This document shows, piece by piece, positions 7,809 through 18,717 of a DNA stretch of 64,000 nucleotides. How positions within the stretch are numbered: position 1 is the first letter of the stretch; each line of letters opens with the position of its first letter. The DNA is taken from the NCBI RefSeq assembly GCF_015751045.1, contig NZ_BNJW01000013.1:18142-82141 (forward strand). Reading direction: 5' to 3'. The notes under the pieces were generated by a model. The model worked only from the letters and a program-made list of their open reading frames with translations. It had not been told where the DNA came from and did not search any database. This DNA comes from Enterococcus lactis (lineage in GTDB: Bacteria; Bacillota; Bacilli; Lactobacillales; Enterococcaceae). Position numbers and translations under genes: made by a program.

Positions 7809-7973
7809 TTAATTATTTTCCCTAATTTTTTCCAAGATCAACTCAATATCTTTTCTTAATTGTGCTATTTGTCGTCGCGTATCATCATTATTTTTTTGAA
7901 GTATTTTCAGAGCGTAAAGACAAAATACTAAAAATAAGCCTAGAAGTATCATGCTATATATAGGGATAAACAA
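7809..7973 (-). CDS. 54-residue membrane/coiled-coil protein with TTG start
   Basis: Translation from a TTG immediately after the TAG of the thioredoxin-like gene gives 54 residues. GAGGAGG lies 8 bases before this TTG, much better placed than anything before the internal ATG (47-residue version). Residues 3-24 form one membrane segment (MILLGLFLVFCLYALKIL) followed by a charged coiled coil (TRRQIAQLRKDIELILEKI). No family was recognised. Its position inside the peptide locus suggests an immunity or accessory role, as for many small membrane proteins of bacteriocin clusters. Confidence 0.7.
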   Translation of the reverse strand: MFIPIYSMILLGLFLVFCLYALKILQKNNDDTRRQIAQLRKDIELILEKIRENN

Positions 7974-8434
7974 CTATGCATCCTCCTCAAAAATAGTTTT
8001 ATTATTTTCTAAAAATTCAGAAATAGCTTTTGCAGTGTAAACACCATCTAATCTATCAACTAAAACACCTTTAGAAATCATTAATAATGAGGGTACTACA
8101 GTTAAATCAAGCTTTTTAGCTACTTCCTCTAAGCTCTTTTCATCTTCGTTTCGAGCTATATCAGTTCTATAGTAGCTGGCTTTTACTCCTACACTTTTTA
8201 ATATGTTTCGAAGGGTAGGTTCAATTTCTTGGCATTGAATGCAAGTCGGTCTACCTACATATAATAAAAAAGTATCAGAACCATCAAACTTTGATTTTAA
8301 CATTTCTGTCTTTATCACAGGTAGAATATTATTCATACCAAATCTGCCTGTTTGAAAAAAATCAACGAGAATGCTACTACAAAGAGACATAGAAACTATA
8401 TAATTATTCTGCTAGTTTTAATCGACTTTTTCAC
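7974..8434 (-). pseudogene. Membrane-anchored thioredoxin-like protein (PedC/BrcD type), broken N-terminus
   Basis: The thioredoxin fold with a CIQC active site (VGRPTCIQCQEIEP), a cis-proline region (TVVPSLLMISKG) and a C-terminal helix is intact from about 8336 to 7974. This resembles bacteriocin transport accessory / disulfide isomerase proteins. Upstream, a GTG at 8434 opens a different frame encoding a basic start and membrane anchor (FLCLFVVAFSLIFF). It is interrupted by a TAG (8396-8398) and must shift frame near 8340 to reach the fold. A soluble 120-138-residue product from an internal start is still possible. It would act on the cysteine-rich peptide encoded next to it. Confidence 0.65.
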
Positions 8435-8449
8435 ATCTCATCAATCCAA

Positions 8450-9238
8450 TCAAAGTTTAAAACAAGCCACTACGAAACTCATCGTCCCAGTGCCTAAAGC
8501 TGCAAAACCTCCAATACAAGCAGCACAAATAACTTGTATAGCTGGGCACGGAGCAACACAAGCTCCTGCAATGATAGTCGCAACGTATTTACTAATACCA
8601 AGAACAACAACAATACAAGCAATTTTAGCAGCAACACCTCTACTCTGAGGTAACAAAACTCCTTGCTTTTATACATTTTGCATGTCCTTTTTAATTTGCT
8701 CGTTAGATAAAAACTCTTCATTAAGTAAATCAGATTTCATCAATTTACCGTTTACATAAGATTCAATTTGAATTTTATTGTTCAACCCTCGACTAATAAT
8801 AGTTTCTTGATATCCTTCATTTTCTCCATTCTGACTGTAAGTAACCGTCAAATTACTAAATAAATTATAATCATCACCTACTATGGGCACCGTGATCGTA
8901 TAAAAATCCTTTGAATTTTCTGTAACTTGTAGAACTTTTGCGTTTGTTAAATCCAACGAGCTTTTTGGTACATGAATAATCATATTTCTATTGCGTAATT
9001 CATTTGAAATCTTGACTTCATATCATTAGTTACTATTGTACTTACTAACTTTGTAGTTTCCGTAATATCAAACAACTTCGTGAATATATCTAATTTTTCA
9101 TCCGTAAAATCTGAAATCATTTTTTCATTTGTTGTCTTAGAATTAACTACTTTGCTTGCAGAAACATTTAGAACTGGGATAAATAATCGATCGACAATCT
9201 ATCCACCACCCAAATAACAACCTATCCCCGATTTTCAA
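8450..9238 (-). pseudogene. Decayed precursor of a Cys-rich hydrophobic peptide (probable Sec-exported bacteriocin)
   Basis: Pieces of one gene read leftwards. A GGGAGGT site and TTG (9238) start a short basic segment. After a frameshift comes a signal-peptide end (LFIPVLNVSA) and a propeptide (VNSKTTNEKMISDFTDEKL). After a second shift near 9010 comes a beta-rich propeptide (8983-8672). After a TAA (8669-8671), in the same frame, comes a C-terminal domain of about 65 residues rich in Ala, Gly, Val and Cys. Its six cysteines include GACVAPCP and VICAACIGG. A signal peptide, a long pro-region and a C-terminal cysteine-rich hydrophobic peptide is the halocin-C8-like plan. The next gene is a thioredoxin-like protein, which fits disulfide formation. 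Confidence 0.6.
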
Positions 9239-9360
9239 TATTAAATACACACCTCCCGTGTTTTTATTTTATCTACTATGTTATTATGATTAAAAATACG
9301 TATTATTTTCATTTTGTGATTAATTTGCGCATAACAATTATAAAAGAACGGAGCGGTGAT

Positions 9361-10257
9361 ATGGATAGCGGGGAATTGCTTAAGAAATTGCGTGTAGAAA
9401 GAGGTATCTCTCAAAAAAATTTAGCTCACAATATAACAACAAGAAATACATTATCTAGATATGAAACTGGAAAAAATAGCATACCTTTTGTTATTTTATT
9501 GGAATTTCTTGATAAATTGAATATAACCATGGATGAATTTGTCTTATATCTAGAATTTGATAGCATACGAAAAAAAAATAAAAAGATAAAAGATTTTATT
9601 AAAGCTACTAGAGAGAATAGAGGATCACGGAAGTATACTTTAGAAATCATTCGAAAAAAAGCAAATACTACACGAGACATTGTTGATATTCGCAACTATT
9701 TAATCATAAAAACTTTTGATTGGTATACTCTGCCCATAGAAAAACGTAAGCTGAATAAAAATGATAAAGAACACCTGGATCACTTTGCCAATTATTTAGA
9801 AAAAGTAAATGAGTGGGGAAGATTTGAAATGATCAGTTTTAGCTCATTACTATTTCTTTTTGATACAAACTATATTTCCCAAAGGCTTACAGAAATCGAA
9901 CGCAAAATTGAAAAATACAACGATTTTGAAATATTCCATCCGATATTATCCAGTCTTTATAATAATGCTTTTCTTTTAATGTTAGAACGCAAAAATATTC
10001 ACTTTTCTAAACAATACTTACAAAAATTTGAAGCTACTCATCATAGATTATTGTTTGCAAAAGATACTCAGATATCCATTCAATTTTATAAGGCATTAAT
10101 CTGTCATATAGAAGGAGATAGCATCAAAGGACGAAAACGAATAATGAAAATTTTACAAGGACTAGAATTATTAGAGATGGATAGTTTAATCCATGAATTT
10201 AAATTTGGTTTAATAAAATTCGAAAAAATTTACTGTATCCCACCCATTTTTGAGTAA
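9361..10257 (+). CDS. Rgg/GadR/MutR-family regulator
   Basis: From the ATG at 9361 (CGGAGCGGTGAT upstream) the protein has 298 residues. An XRE-type helix-turn-helix occupies residues 4-60 (LLKKLRVERGISQKNLAHNI), followed by a long all-helical region. This is the Rgg plan, in which the C-terminal TPR-like part often binds a short peptide pheromone. An in-frame ATG 25 codons upstream lacks a good ribosome-binding site. It is divergent from the peptide precursor, the usual place for a bacteriocin-locus Rgg. No pheromone gene was recognised nearby. Confidence 0.8.
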   Translation: MDSGELLKKLRVERGISQKNLAHNITTRNTLSRYETGKNSIPFVILLEFLDKLNITMDEFVLYLEFDSIRKKNKKIKDFIKATRENRGSRKYTLEIIRKKANTTRDIVDIRNYLIIKTFDWYTLPIEKRKLNKNDKEHLDHFANYLEKVNEWGRFEMISFSSLLFLFDTNYISQRLTEIERKIEKYNDFEIFHPILSSLYNNAFLLMLERKNIHFSKQYLQKFEATHHRLLFAKDTQISIQFYKALICHIEGDSIKGRKRIMKILQGLELLEMDSLIHEFKFGLIKFEKIYCIPPIFE

Positions 10258-10290
10258 CGATATCCATCTATTCATTATGGTCAAAAACGA

Positions 10291-10322
10291 AAAAAACAGA
10301 CTATCCCTATCGGATAGTCTGT
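10291..10322. terminator. Terminator shared by the Rgg gene and rpmE2
   Basis: A perfect 11-bp stem (ACAGACTATCC / GGATAGTCTGT) with a 5-base loop is followed on the minus strand by a run of T. It lies between convergent genes. Confidence 0.85.
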
Positions 10323-10348
10323 TAAACGTTGAGTTATCAGCGTTTTTA

Positions 10349-10612
10349 TTATTCCGCAGCGTTTGCGTCTTTGAGACCGTATTTTTTGTTGAAACGGTCC
10401 ACACGTCCGTCTGCTTGTGTGAATTTTTGACGTCCAGTGTAGAATGGATGTGAGTCAGAAGTTACTTCGACACGGATGACTGGGTATGTATTACCGTCTT
10501 CCCATTCAACTGTTTCTTGTGAAGTTTTTGTTGAACCTGACAAGAATTTGAAACCAGTTGTTGAATCCATGAATACTACTGGGTGGTAATCTGGATGGAT
10601 GTTTTCTTTCAT
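10349..10612 (-). CDS. rpmE2: 50S ribosomal protein L31 type B
   Basis: The 87-residue protein begins [16 protein letters not shown] and has the [13 protein letters not shown] segment typical of L31. It lacks the CxxC zinc ligands of type A L31, so it is the zinc-free type B form. It binds the large subunit near the central protuberance. It lies directly downstream of rho, a conserved pairing in Firmicutes, and is closed by a strong terminator. Confidence 0.95.
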   Translation of the reverse strand: MKENIHPDYHPVVFMDSTTGFKFLSGSTKTSQETVEWEDGNTYPVIRVEVTSDSHPFYTGRQKFTQADGRVDRFNKKYGLKDANAAE

Positions 10613-10710
10613 GATTTTTTCGCTCCTTTGCCCTGCTCCATTTGCTGAACCAGAGTTGATTTGTCGATTTACAACATTAACATCTTAACATGTTTCAGTC
10701 AAGGTTGCAA

Positions 10711-12006
10711 TTATCTTTTCAGATTTCTGGTCGGATTTTTTTTACCAAAGGAGACATCTTGAAATTCTTTGAAAAATTGCTGATTGTTTTTTGTTTTACG
10801 CAAAAAGCGGATCAGTTGTTCCGTATATTCTAATGAATCTCCAGTCATATTTTTTCGAAGTTTCCAAATTTCTTCTAGTTCTTCACTTGGCATCAATAAT
10901 TCTTCTTTTCGGGTACCTGATTTTTTGATATCGATGGCTGGGAAGATCCGACGTTCGGATAACTCGCGTGAAAGTTGTAATTCTAGATTTCCAGTTCCTT
11001 TGAATTCTTCATAGATCACGTCATCCATGCGGCTTCCTGTATCGACTAAAGCGGTCGCTAAAATCGTCAAACTGCCACCTTCTTCGATGTTTCTTGCCGC
11101 CCCGAAAAATTTCTTAGGTTTATACAATGCGGCTGGGTCAATCCCGCCACTCAATGTACGTCCGCTTGGTGGAACGACTAAGTTATAGGCCCGAGCAAGT
11201 CTAGTAATACTATCCATCAAGATAACGACATCTCGTTTATCTTCGACCAAACGCATGGCGCGTTCCAATACTAATTCAGAAACTCGAGTATGGTTTTGCG
11301 GCTGCAGATCAAATGTAGAAGATACCACGTCGCCTTTCACGCTTCGTTCTAAATCCGTTACTTCTTCCGGACGTTCATCAATCAGTAGAACGATCAATTC
11401 TACTTCCGGATAGTTTTCGGTGATACCATTTGCGATTTCTTTTAATACAGAAGTTTTCCCTGCTTTTGGTGGTGCGACGATCAATCCACGCTGACCAAAA
11501 CCGATTGGAGAGAAGATATCGATCATTCGGGTAGATAGTCTTTGCGGTGTTGTTTCCAGTTGTAGCTGTCTTTGCGGATAAAGAGGTGTTAAGGCTGGAA
11601 AATGCGGACGTTCTTTTGCTTCTTCCGGATCTTTTCCATTAACGCTTTCCACGTGCATCAAACCATAATAACGTTCCGATTCTTTAGGTGGACGGGCTTT
11701 TCCTGCCACTTTGTCCCCATTTCTCAAACTGAATCGTCTGATTTGTGAGGCAGAAATATAGATATCTTCTGCACTTGGTCCATAGTTAATTGGCCGTAAA
11801 AAACCGTAACCATCTTGACCAACGATATCTAATATCCCTTCCATATAATAAAATCCTTGTTTCTCAGCTTGTGCACGAATCACAGCTAGAGATAATTCCT
11901 TTTTGTTCATCTTACTGTAATAAGGAATTTTAAATTCTTTGGCATAACTATAAACTTCTTTTAACGTTTTGTTCTCTAGTTCTGCCATTGTCAAATAATC
12001 GCTCAT
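10711..12006 (-). CDS. rho: Transcription termination factor Rho
   Basis: The 431-residue protein has the N-terminal Rho helical and cold-shock RNA-binding domains (about 5-125, with QDGYGFLRP). The RecA-like ATPase follows, with Walker A APPKAGKT at 178-185, Walker [15 protein letters not shown] near 260 and the Q/R-loop region [10 protein letters not shown]. Rho is a hexameric RNA helicase that ends untranslated transcripts. Its ATG overlaps the stop of murA2 by 4 bases, so the two are translationally coupled. Confidence 0.97.
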   Translation of the reverse strand: MSDYLTMAELENKTLKEVYSYAKEFKIPYYSKMNKKELSLAVIRAQAEKQGFYYMEGILDIVGQDGYGFLRPINYGPSAEDIYISASQIRRFSLRNGDKVAGKARPPKESERYYGLMHVESVNGKDPEEAKERPHFPALTPLYPQRQLQLETTPQRLSTRMIDIFSPIGFGQRGLIVAPPKAGKTSVLKEIANGITENYPEVELIVLLIDERPEEVTDLERSVKGDVVSSTFDLQPQNHTRVSELVLERAMRLVEDKRDVVILMDSITRLARAYNLVVPPSGRTLSGGIDPAALYKPKKFFGAARNIEEGGSLTILATALVDTGSRMDDVIYEEFKGTGNLELQLSRELSERRIFPAIDIKKSGTRKEELLMPSEELEEIWKLRKNMTGDSLEYTEQLIRFLRKTKNNQQFFKEFQDVSFGKKNPTRNLKR

Positions 12007-13274
12007 TCAGCTCCCACTTCCTCTATCATTTCGATTGATGCCCCTAAGGCTGTTAGTTTCTCGATAATATGATCATAACCGCGTAAGATATAATCTACGT
12101 TATAAATCGTCGTTGTTCCTTCTGCTAATAGTCCGGCAATCACTAAACAAGCACCTGCCCGAAGATCGGAAGCCACGACTTCTGTCCCGTGAAGTTTATT
12201 TGGACCATTCACGATGATCATATTTCCTTCCACGGTAATATCAGCGCCCATTCGAGCTAATTCAGGCACGTGATTCACCCGTTTCGCATAGATCGTATCG
12301 ATGATTTCTGAAGTGCCTGCGGTCATCAATAGCAACGCAGTGAGTGGTTGCTGCAGATCTGTGGCAAATCCTGGATAAGGATAGGTCATGATATTTGCGG
12401 CTTTTAATTCTTTTGAGGGGTAAACTTCGATTTCATCTTCGCTGATTTTCATATGGACGCCAATTTCCTGCAATTTTGCTATAAAACTTTCCAAATGTTC
12501 AAAAATCACATTTTTCACTTTGATACCTTTTCCTGCTGCAGCTGCTAATGCCAGATAGGTTCCTGCTTCGATACGGTCAGGAATCATGAAATGACGACAG
12601 CCATGTAATGCTTCGACTCCTTCGATACGGATCACATCTGTACCCGCTCCTCGAACTTTTGCCCCCATATTATTCAGTAAAGTTGCCACGTCGATGATTT
12701 CCGGTTCTCGTGCAGCGTTTTCAATTACTGTCTGTCCCTTTGCTTTTACAGCAGCTAACATCACATTGATTGTAGCTCCGACTGAAACCACGTCCATAAA
12801 AATCCGATTGCCATGCAACTCTTCATTTTTTGTCCGTAAATACATGGCACCATGTTCATTTGTCACTTCAGCACCTAGAGCTTCAAATCCTTTGACGTGT
12901 AAATCAATCGGTCTAGGACCTAAATAACAGCCTCCAGGCAGGCCTACTACCGCTTCGCCAAATTTACCAAGCAGTGTTCCCATAAAATAATAAGACGCAC
13001 GCAAACTATTGATTTTTCCGTGCGGCATCGGAACCGATACGATTTCCCGCGGGTCAATTTCTAATATGTTGTTGGAAAAATGGACCGTTGCGCCCATGAT
13101 CTCTAATATTTCAATTAATGAATGAACATCTTGTATGTCCGGCACACCTTCCAAAATCACTGGGGAATCAGCTAAGATTGCAGCTGGAATCAATGCGACT
13201 GCACTATTTTTTGCACCGCTGATCGTTACTTCACCAGCTAAAGGTTGGTTTCCTTTGATTACGATTTTTTTCAT
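12003..13274 (-). CDS. murA2: UDP-N-acetylglucosamine 1-carboxyvinyltransferase, second paralogue
   Basis: The 423-residue enzyme adds enolpyruvate from PEP to UDP-GlcNAc, the first committed step of peptidoglycan synthesis, in the cytoplasm. Lys22 (SGAKNSA) and the fosfomycin-reactive Cys116 in [11 protein letters not shown] are present. The placement directly before rho is that of the second low-GC Gram-positive copy (murA2/murZ); the paralogue assignment rests on context. Confidence 0.93.
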   Translation of the reverse strand: MKKIVIKGNQPLAGEVTISGAKNSAVALIPAAILADSPVILEGVPDIQDVHSLIEILEIMGATVHFSNNILEIDPREIVSVPMPHGKINSLRASYYFMGTLLGKFGEAVVGLPGGCYLGPRPIDLHVKGFEALGAEVTNEHGAMYLRTKNEELHGNRIFMDVVSVGATINVMLAAVKAKGQTVIENAAREPEIIDVATLLNNMGAKVRGAGTDVIRIEGVEALHGCRHFMIPDRIEAGTYLALAAAAGKGIKVKNVIFEHLESFIAKLQEIGVHMKISEDEIEVYPSKELKAANIMTYPYPGFATDLQQPLTALLLMTAGTSEIIDTIYAKRVNHVPELARMGADITVEGNMIIVNGPNKLHGTEVVASDLRAGACLVIAGLLAEGTTTIYNVDYILRGYDHIIEKLTALGASIEMIEEVGAE

Positions 13275-13369
13275 CTGTTTCCACCTTGTTTATTAATCTT
13301 TTTTCATGGATATGCTTGTATTTTATCATAGATAAAAAAAAGAAACGAGCATGGTCTGCCGTTTTAAGT

Positions 13370-13410
13370 AAAAAAGAATGGAGAACGACTTCAAAAGTCG
13401 TTCTCCATTC
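13370..13410 (-). terminator. Terminator of fba
   Basis: A perfect 16-bp stem (GAATGGAGAACGACTT and its complement) is followed by TTTTTT on the minus strand, 29 bases after the fba stop. Confidence 0.88.
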
Positions 13411-13438
13411 CTATACATCGTATCTGTTATGTGGATGC

Positions 13439-14308
13439 TTACGCTTTGTTAGCTGAACCAAACCAGTCGATATGAGCTTTCGCATCTTCAACGATTGCTG
13501 CTTTACCTGGAGCTAATAATTTACGAGGGTCGAATCCTTTACCTTCTTTATCTTTACCAGCTTCGATATATTTACGAGTAGCTGCAGCAAATGATAATTG
13601 GAATTCAGTGTTAACATTTACTTTTGAGATACCCATTGAGATAGCTTTTTCGATTTGATCTTGAGGAATACCTGATCCGCCATGTAATACTAAAGGCATG
13701 TCTGGACCTACAGCATCAGCAATTGCTTGTAAGTGGTCAAATGCTAATCCTTTCCAGTTTTCTGGATATTGACCGTGGATGTTACCGATACCGCAAGCTA
13801 AGTAGTCGATACCTGTAGCAACCATTTGTTTGCATTCTTCGATGTCAGCTAATTCGCCGTTACCGATGATTCCGTCTTCTTCTCCGCCGATTGAACCAAC
13901 TTCACATTCAACTGAGATACCTTTTGCGTGTGCTTTTTCAACAACGTCTTTAGCTAATTTCAAGTTTTCTTCGAATGGTAGATGTGAACCATCGAACATT
14001 ACTGAAGTGTAGCCTAGTTCGATACATTCCAAAGCAGCTTCGTAGTCACCATGGTCTAAGTGGATAGCAACTGGAACAGTGATGTTCATTGCTTCAACTA
14101 AATCAGTGATCAAATCTTTACAGATTTTGTAACCACCCATGTATTTAGCTGCACCCATTGATGTTTGGATAAGTACTGGTGCTTGTTTTGCTTCAGCCGC
14201 TTCAAGAATTGCTTGAGTCCATTCCAAGTTGTTTGTGTTGAACCCGCCGACAGCGTAACCGCCTTTACGAGCAGCTTTTAAAAATTCAGCTCCTGATACT
14301 ACTGGCAT
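13439..14308 (-). CDS. fba: Class II fructose-1,6-bisphosphate aldolase
   Basis: The 289-residue enzyme splits fructose-1,6-bisphosphate in glycolysis. Starting at 14308 gives the standard MPVVSGAEFLKAARKGGYAV N-terminus, with AGGAGG 9 bases upstream; the frame stays open further upstream but with no such site. Zinc and catalytic motifs are visible: HLDHGDYE, ECEVGSIGGEEDG, VLHGGSGIP and NVNTEFQ. It is monocistronic with its own terminator. Codon use is strongly biased, as expected for a very highly expressed gene. Confidence 0.97.
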   Translation of the reverse strand: MPVVSGAEFLKAARKGGYAVGGFNTNNLEWTQAILEAAEAKQAPVLIQTSMGAAKYMGGYKICKDLITDLVEAMNITVPVAIHLDHGDYEAALECIELGYTSVMFDGSHLPFEENLKLAKDVVEKAHAKGISVECEVGSIGGEEDGIIGNGELADIEECKQMVATGIDYLACGIGNIHGQYPENWKGLAFDHLQAIADAVGPDMPLVLHGGSGIPQDQIEKAISMGISKVNVNTEFQLSFAAATRKYIEAGKDKEGKGFDPRKLLAPGKAAIVEDAKAHIDWFGSANKA

Positions 14309-14599
14309 AATAAAATTCCTCCTAAGTTTTGTAAAACTAAATTTGTTAAGACAATTCTTAACCAACGACCCTATTTTACCAAACATTTCGGTAGTTTTCT
14401 ACTAAAATCAATGAAAATGAAAATTTTCAAGAAGTTTTTTGCAAAAAATAAAATGCTTAATCGCTCTTTACTCAAAAAAAGTCTTTTACTTCCTATCTTT
14501 TTTCCTATTAATAATAACAAATCAGAAAAAGAGAAAAGTGACAAGAAAATTGCTTATCCCTTTCTCTTGCTGCTTTTCTCTTTCTATCAAGCTAAAAAA

Positions 14600-16373
<1,774 letters not shown>

Positions 16374-16554
16374 GTACTCAAATGAAGACTATCCGCTTAC
16401 AATTTTTCTTTTTCGGTATCCTTTGAGAAATTATTTCTTAAGTCCTTTATGAGTGCAAAAAAATTTAACCCACATAATAGGCTTGAGATAAACATGGCTA
16501 ACGTTAAACTTAAGCAAGTCAGGAAATCTTTACTGAAAAATTTTAAGTGAAACA

Positions 16555-16741
16555 ATAGATAAAAAAATAAGGAGGGCGACAAACGTCGTGCCCCCCTTAT
16601 TTCTAAATAAACGGTGTTCAATCAGCTGACCCTCGGTATTAGCTCAAAAAACGGCAAAATATGAGGAACTATTTTGCCGTTTGTTTCTCTAATACTCAGG
16701 TCAAAACGCTGATTTCACAACCTCTAATTCACGTTATTCCT
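16555..16741. repeat. Composite intergenic hairpin repeat between pyrG leader and glnA
   Basis: On the minus strand GAGGTTGTGAAATCAGCG opens a long imperfect hairpin. Its central stem is ACGGCAAAATA / TATTTTGCCGT, and its arms close with GGGTCAGCTGATTGAAC. An adjoining second hairpin (GGGCGAC-type arms, 16562-16600) ends in a T-rich tail. The 16622-16660 part is identical over about 30 bases to 390-419. It probably ends glnA transcription. Confidence 0.75.
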
Positions 16742-16744
16742 GTT

Positions 16745-18085
16745 TTAATAAAGTTCTAGATATTGTTCTCTTTCCCACTCGGAAACAGTTTGTCTGAATG
16801 CCGCCCATTCGAGACGTTTTGCTTCAACAAAATTTGAGAAGATATGTTGTCCTAATGCATCAATCATTACATTATCCTTACGTAATTCCTTGATAGCATT
16901 ATGGATAGTTGAAGGTAAGTCTTGGATATGTGCAGCTTCTCTTTCTTCCTCATCCATGACATAAATGTTACGGTCAACAGCGGCTGGCGGTGTGATCTGA
17001 TTACGGATACCGTCTAGTCCTGCTTGCAACAACACTGCCATTGCCAAGTATGGGTTTGCAGATGGATCAACTGAACGCAATTCCAAACGTGTGGACAATC
17101 CGCGAGATTCTGGTACACGTACTAATGGCGAACGATTACGACCGCTCCACGCGACATAAACAGGCGCTTCATAACCTGGAACGAGACGTTTATAAGAATT
17201 GACTGTTGGATTGCAAACGGCTGTATAGGCACGAGCATGTTTCAGCAACCCGCCTAAGAAATGATACGCTGTTTCACTTAGTTCCAATTCACCGTCTTTA
17301 TCATAGAAGACATTACCTTCATCATTGAACAAAGACATATTGCAATGCATACCAGAACCATTGATTCCAAATAACGGTTTCGGCATGAAAGTTGCGTGAA
17401 GTCCGTGCTTGCGTGCAATCGTTTTGACAACGAGCTTGAAGGTTTGGATATTATCACAAGCATCTACCACATCTGCATATTTAAAGTCAATTTCATGCTG
17501 TCCTGGCGCTACTTCATGATGTGAAGCTTCCACTTCAAAGCCTAAGCTTTCTAATTCCAACACGATGTCACGGCGGCAATTTTCACCTAAATCTGTTGGT
17601 GCAAAATCAAAATAACCACCTTTATCATTCAAGGTCGTTGTAATCCCACCGTCTTCGTCTAATTTAAATAAGAAGAATTCTGGTTCAGGTCCTAAATTGA
17701 AAGAGGTAAAACCAAGGTCGCGCATGTCTTTCAATGCTCGTTTCAAATTCCCACGAGGATCGCCGGCAAACGGTGTCCCATCTGGATTATAGATATCACA
17801 AATTAAACGAGCAACTTTTCCATGAGCACTTTCCCATGGGAAGATCATCCAAGTGGAGAGATCTGGATACAAATACATATCGCTTTCTTCAATTCGAACA
17901 AATCCTTCAATCGAAGAACCGTCAAACATCATTTTGTTTTCTAACACTTTGTCGATCTGGCTCACTGGAACTTCTACATTTTTAATCGTACCTAAGATGT
18001 CTGTGAACATCAATCGTAAAAATCGTACGTTTTCTTCCTCAATGATTCGTTTGATCTCTTCACCTGTTATCTGTTTCTTTACCAT
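16745..18085 (-). CDS. glnA: Type I glutamine synthetase
   Basis: The 446-residue enzyme makes glutamine from glutamate and ammonia. Motifs: FDGSSIEGF near 53, the GPEPEFFLF metal-binding Glu, [15 protein letters not shown], and [12 protein letters not shown]. The length is that of the GSI-alpha form found with GlnR, which is feedback-inhibited rather than adenylylated. It lies 27 bases downstream of glnR in one operon. Confidence 0.97.
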   Translation of the reverse strand: MVKKQITGEEIKRIIEEENVRFLRLMFTDILGTIKNVEVPVSQIDKVLENKMMFDGSSIEGFVRIEESDMYLYPDLSTWMIFPWESAHGKVARLICDIYNPDGTPFAGDPRGNLKRALKDMRDLGFTSFNLGPEPEFFLFKLDEDGGITTTLNDKGGYFDFAPTDLGENCRRDIVLELESLGFEVEASHHEVAPGQHEIDFKYADVVDACDNIQTFKLVVKTIARKHGLHATFMPKPLFGINGSGMHCNMSLFNDEGNVFYDKDGELELSETAYHFLGGLLKHARAYTAVCNPTVNSYKRLVPGYEAPVYVAWSGRNRSPLVRVPESRGLSTRLELRSVDPSANPYLAMAVLLQAGLDGIRNQITPPAAVDRNIYVMDEEEREAAHIQDLPSTIHNAIKELRKDNVMIDALGQHIFSNFVEAKRLEWAAFRQTVSEWEREQYLELY

Positions 18086-18112
18086 GGTATCCCTCTTCCT
18101 TTTTTAATTTAT

Positions 18113-18505
18113 TCAGTCAAAGAATTGTCTTTGCAATCCTTGCGACTGATAATGACCTGTTTTGCTTAACCCACCTTGCGCCAAAATCTCATCACGAAAA
18201 ATTTGTCGAACGTCATGATCTGTCAACGGCTTCTTGCTTTTTGCTTCTTGTTTTTTCGCCTGTGCCATTTCGTATACACGTTTGATCCCAGCCATGTTTA
18301 ACCCGTCTGAAAGATAATCTTTGATCTCAAGCAGCATATCGATATCATTCAACGAATACATGCGGCGATTTCCTTCACTTCGTTCCGGATGAACTAAATC
18401 TTGTTCTTCATAGTAACGTATTTGCCGAGCAGATAAATCAGTCAGCTTCATAACTGTACCAATTGGAAATACGGACATAGATCGGCGCAATTCCTTTTCT
18501 CCCAT
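18113..18505 (-). CDS. glnR: MerR-family glutamine repressor GlnR
   Basis: The 130-residue protein has an N-terminal winged helix (MKLTDLSARQIRYYEEQDLV, about 18-37, and EGNRRMYSLNDIDML) and a C-terminal tail of the GlnR/TnrA type. In Firmicutes it represses glnRA when feedback-inhibited glutamine synthetase contacts its tail. It is the first gene of the operon and is preceded by its own operator. The translation start has AAAGGGGACG upstream. Confidence 0.93.
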   Translation of the reverse strand: MGEKELRRSMSVFPIGTVMKLTDLSARQIRYYEEQDLVHPERSEGNRRMYSLNDIDMLLEIKDYLSDGLNMAGIKRVYEMAQAKKQEAKSKKPLTDHDVRQIFRDEILAQGGLSKTGHYQSQGLQRQFFD

Positions 18506-18538
18506 CAGACGTCCCCTTTCGTTTTATAAGTTGGCTAA

Positions 18539-18591
18539 AGTGTACCAATTAAAAAAAATATTGTCAACTGCATATGTTAGGTTTTCTAACA
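18539..18591 (-). promoter_or_regulatory. glnRA promoter with GlnR box
   Basis: TTGACA (18562-18567), 17 bp, and TACACT (18539-18544) on the minus strand. Just upstream TGTTAGGTTTTCTAACA (18575-18591) fits the GlnR/TnrA consensus TGTNA-N7-TNACA perfectly. Only one full box was found; B. subtilis has two. Confidence 0.88.
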
Positions 18592-18620
18592 TGAGACCTC
18601 TGTTTTTTTATAAAATAACA

Positions 18621-18659
18621 AAAAAGGCATCTAGTTGATTTTCGTACCAGATACCTTTT
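18621..18659 (-). terminator. Terminator of the glpQ-miaA-hflX operon
   Basis: On the minus strand an imperfect stem (AAAAGGTATCT / AGATGCCTTTT) is followed by a T run, 59 bases after the hflX stop. Confidence 0.65.
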
Positions 18660-18717
18660 ACTTTTATTGTACTATGCTATTCTTTCCCAGTGATTTTTAT
18701 TGTAAAAAAACAAAATT

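Noticed and set aside
8352..8721. Alternative frames on both strands over the Cys-rich peptide
   Set aside because: The leucine-rich minus frame (8494-8721) and plus frame (8352-8648) are shadows; only the frame in register with the upstream propeptide gives a coherent precursor.
14387..14599. Small basic plus-strand frame between fba and pyrG
   Set aside because: Low-complexity lysine/phenylalanine composition from an AT-rich spacer, with no ribosome-binding site.
16397..16621. 74-codon minus-strand frame with a hydrophobic stretch
   Set aside because: Its first third is the hairpin repeat, no ribosome-binding site precedes any start, and no family was recognised.
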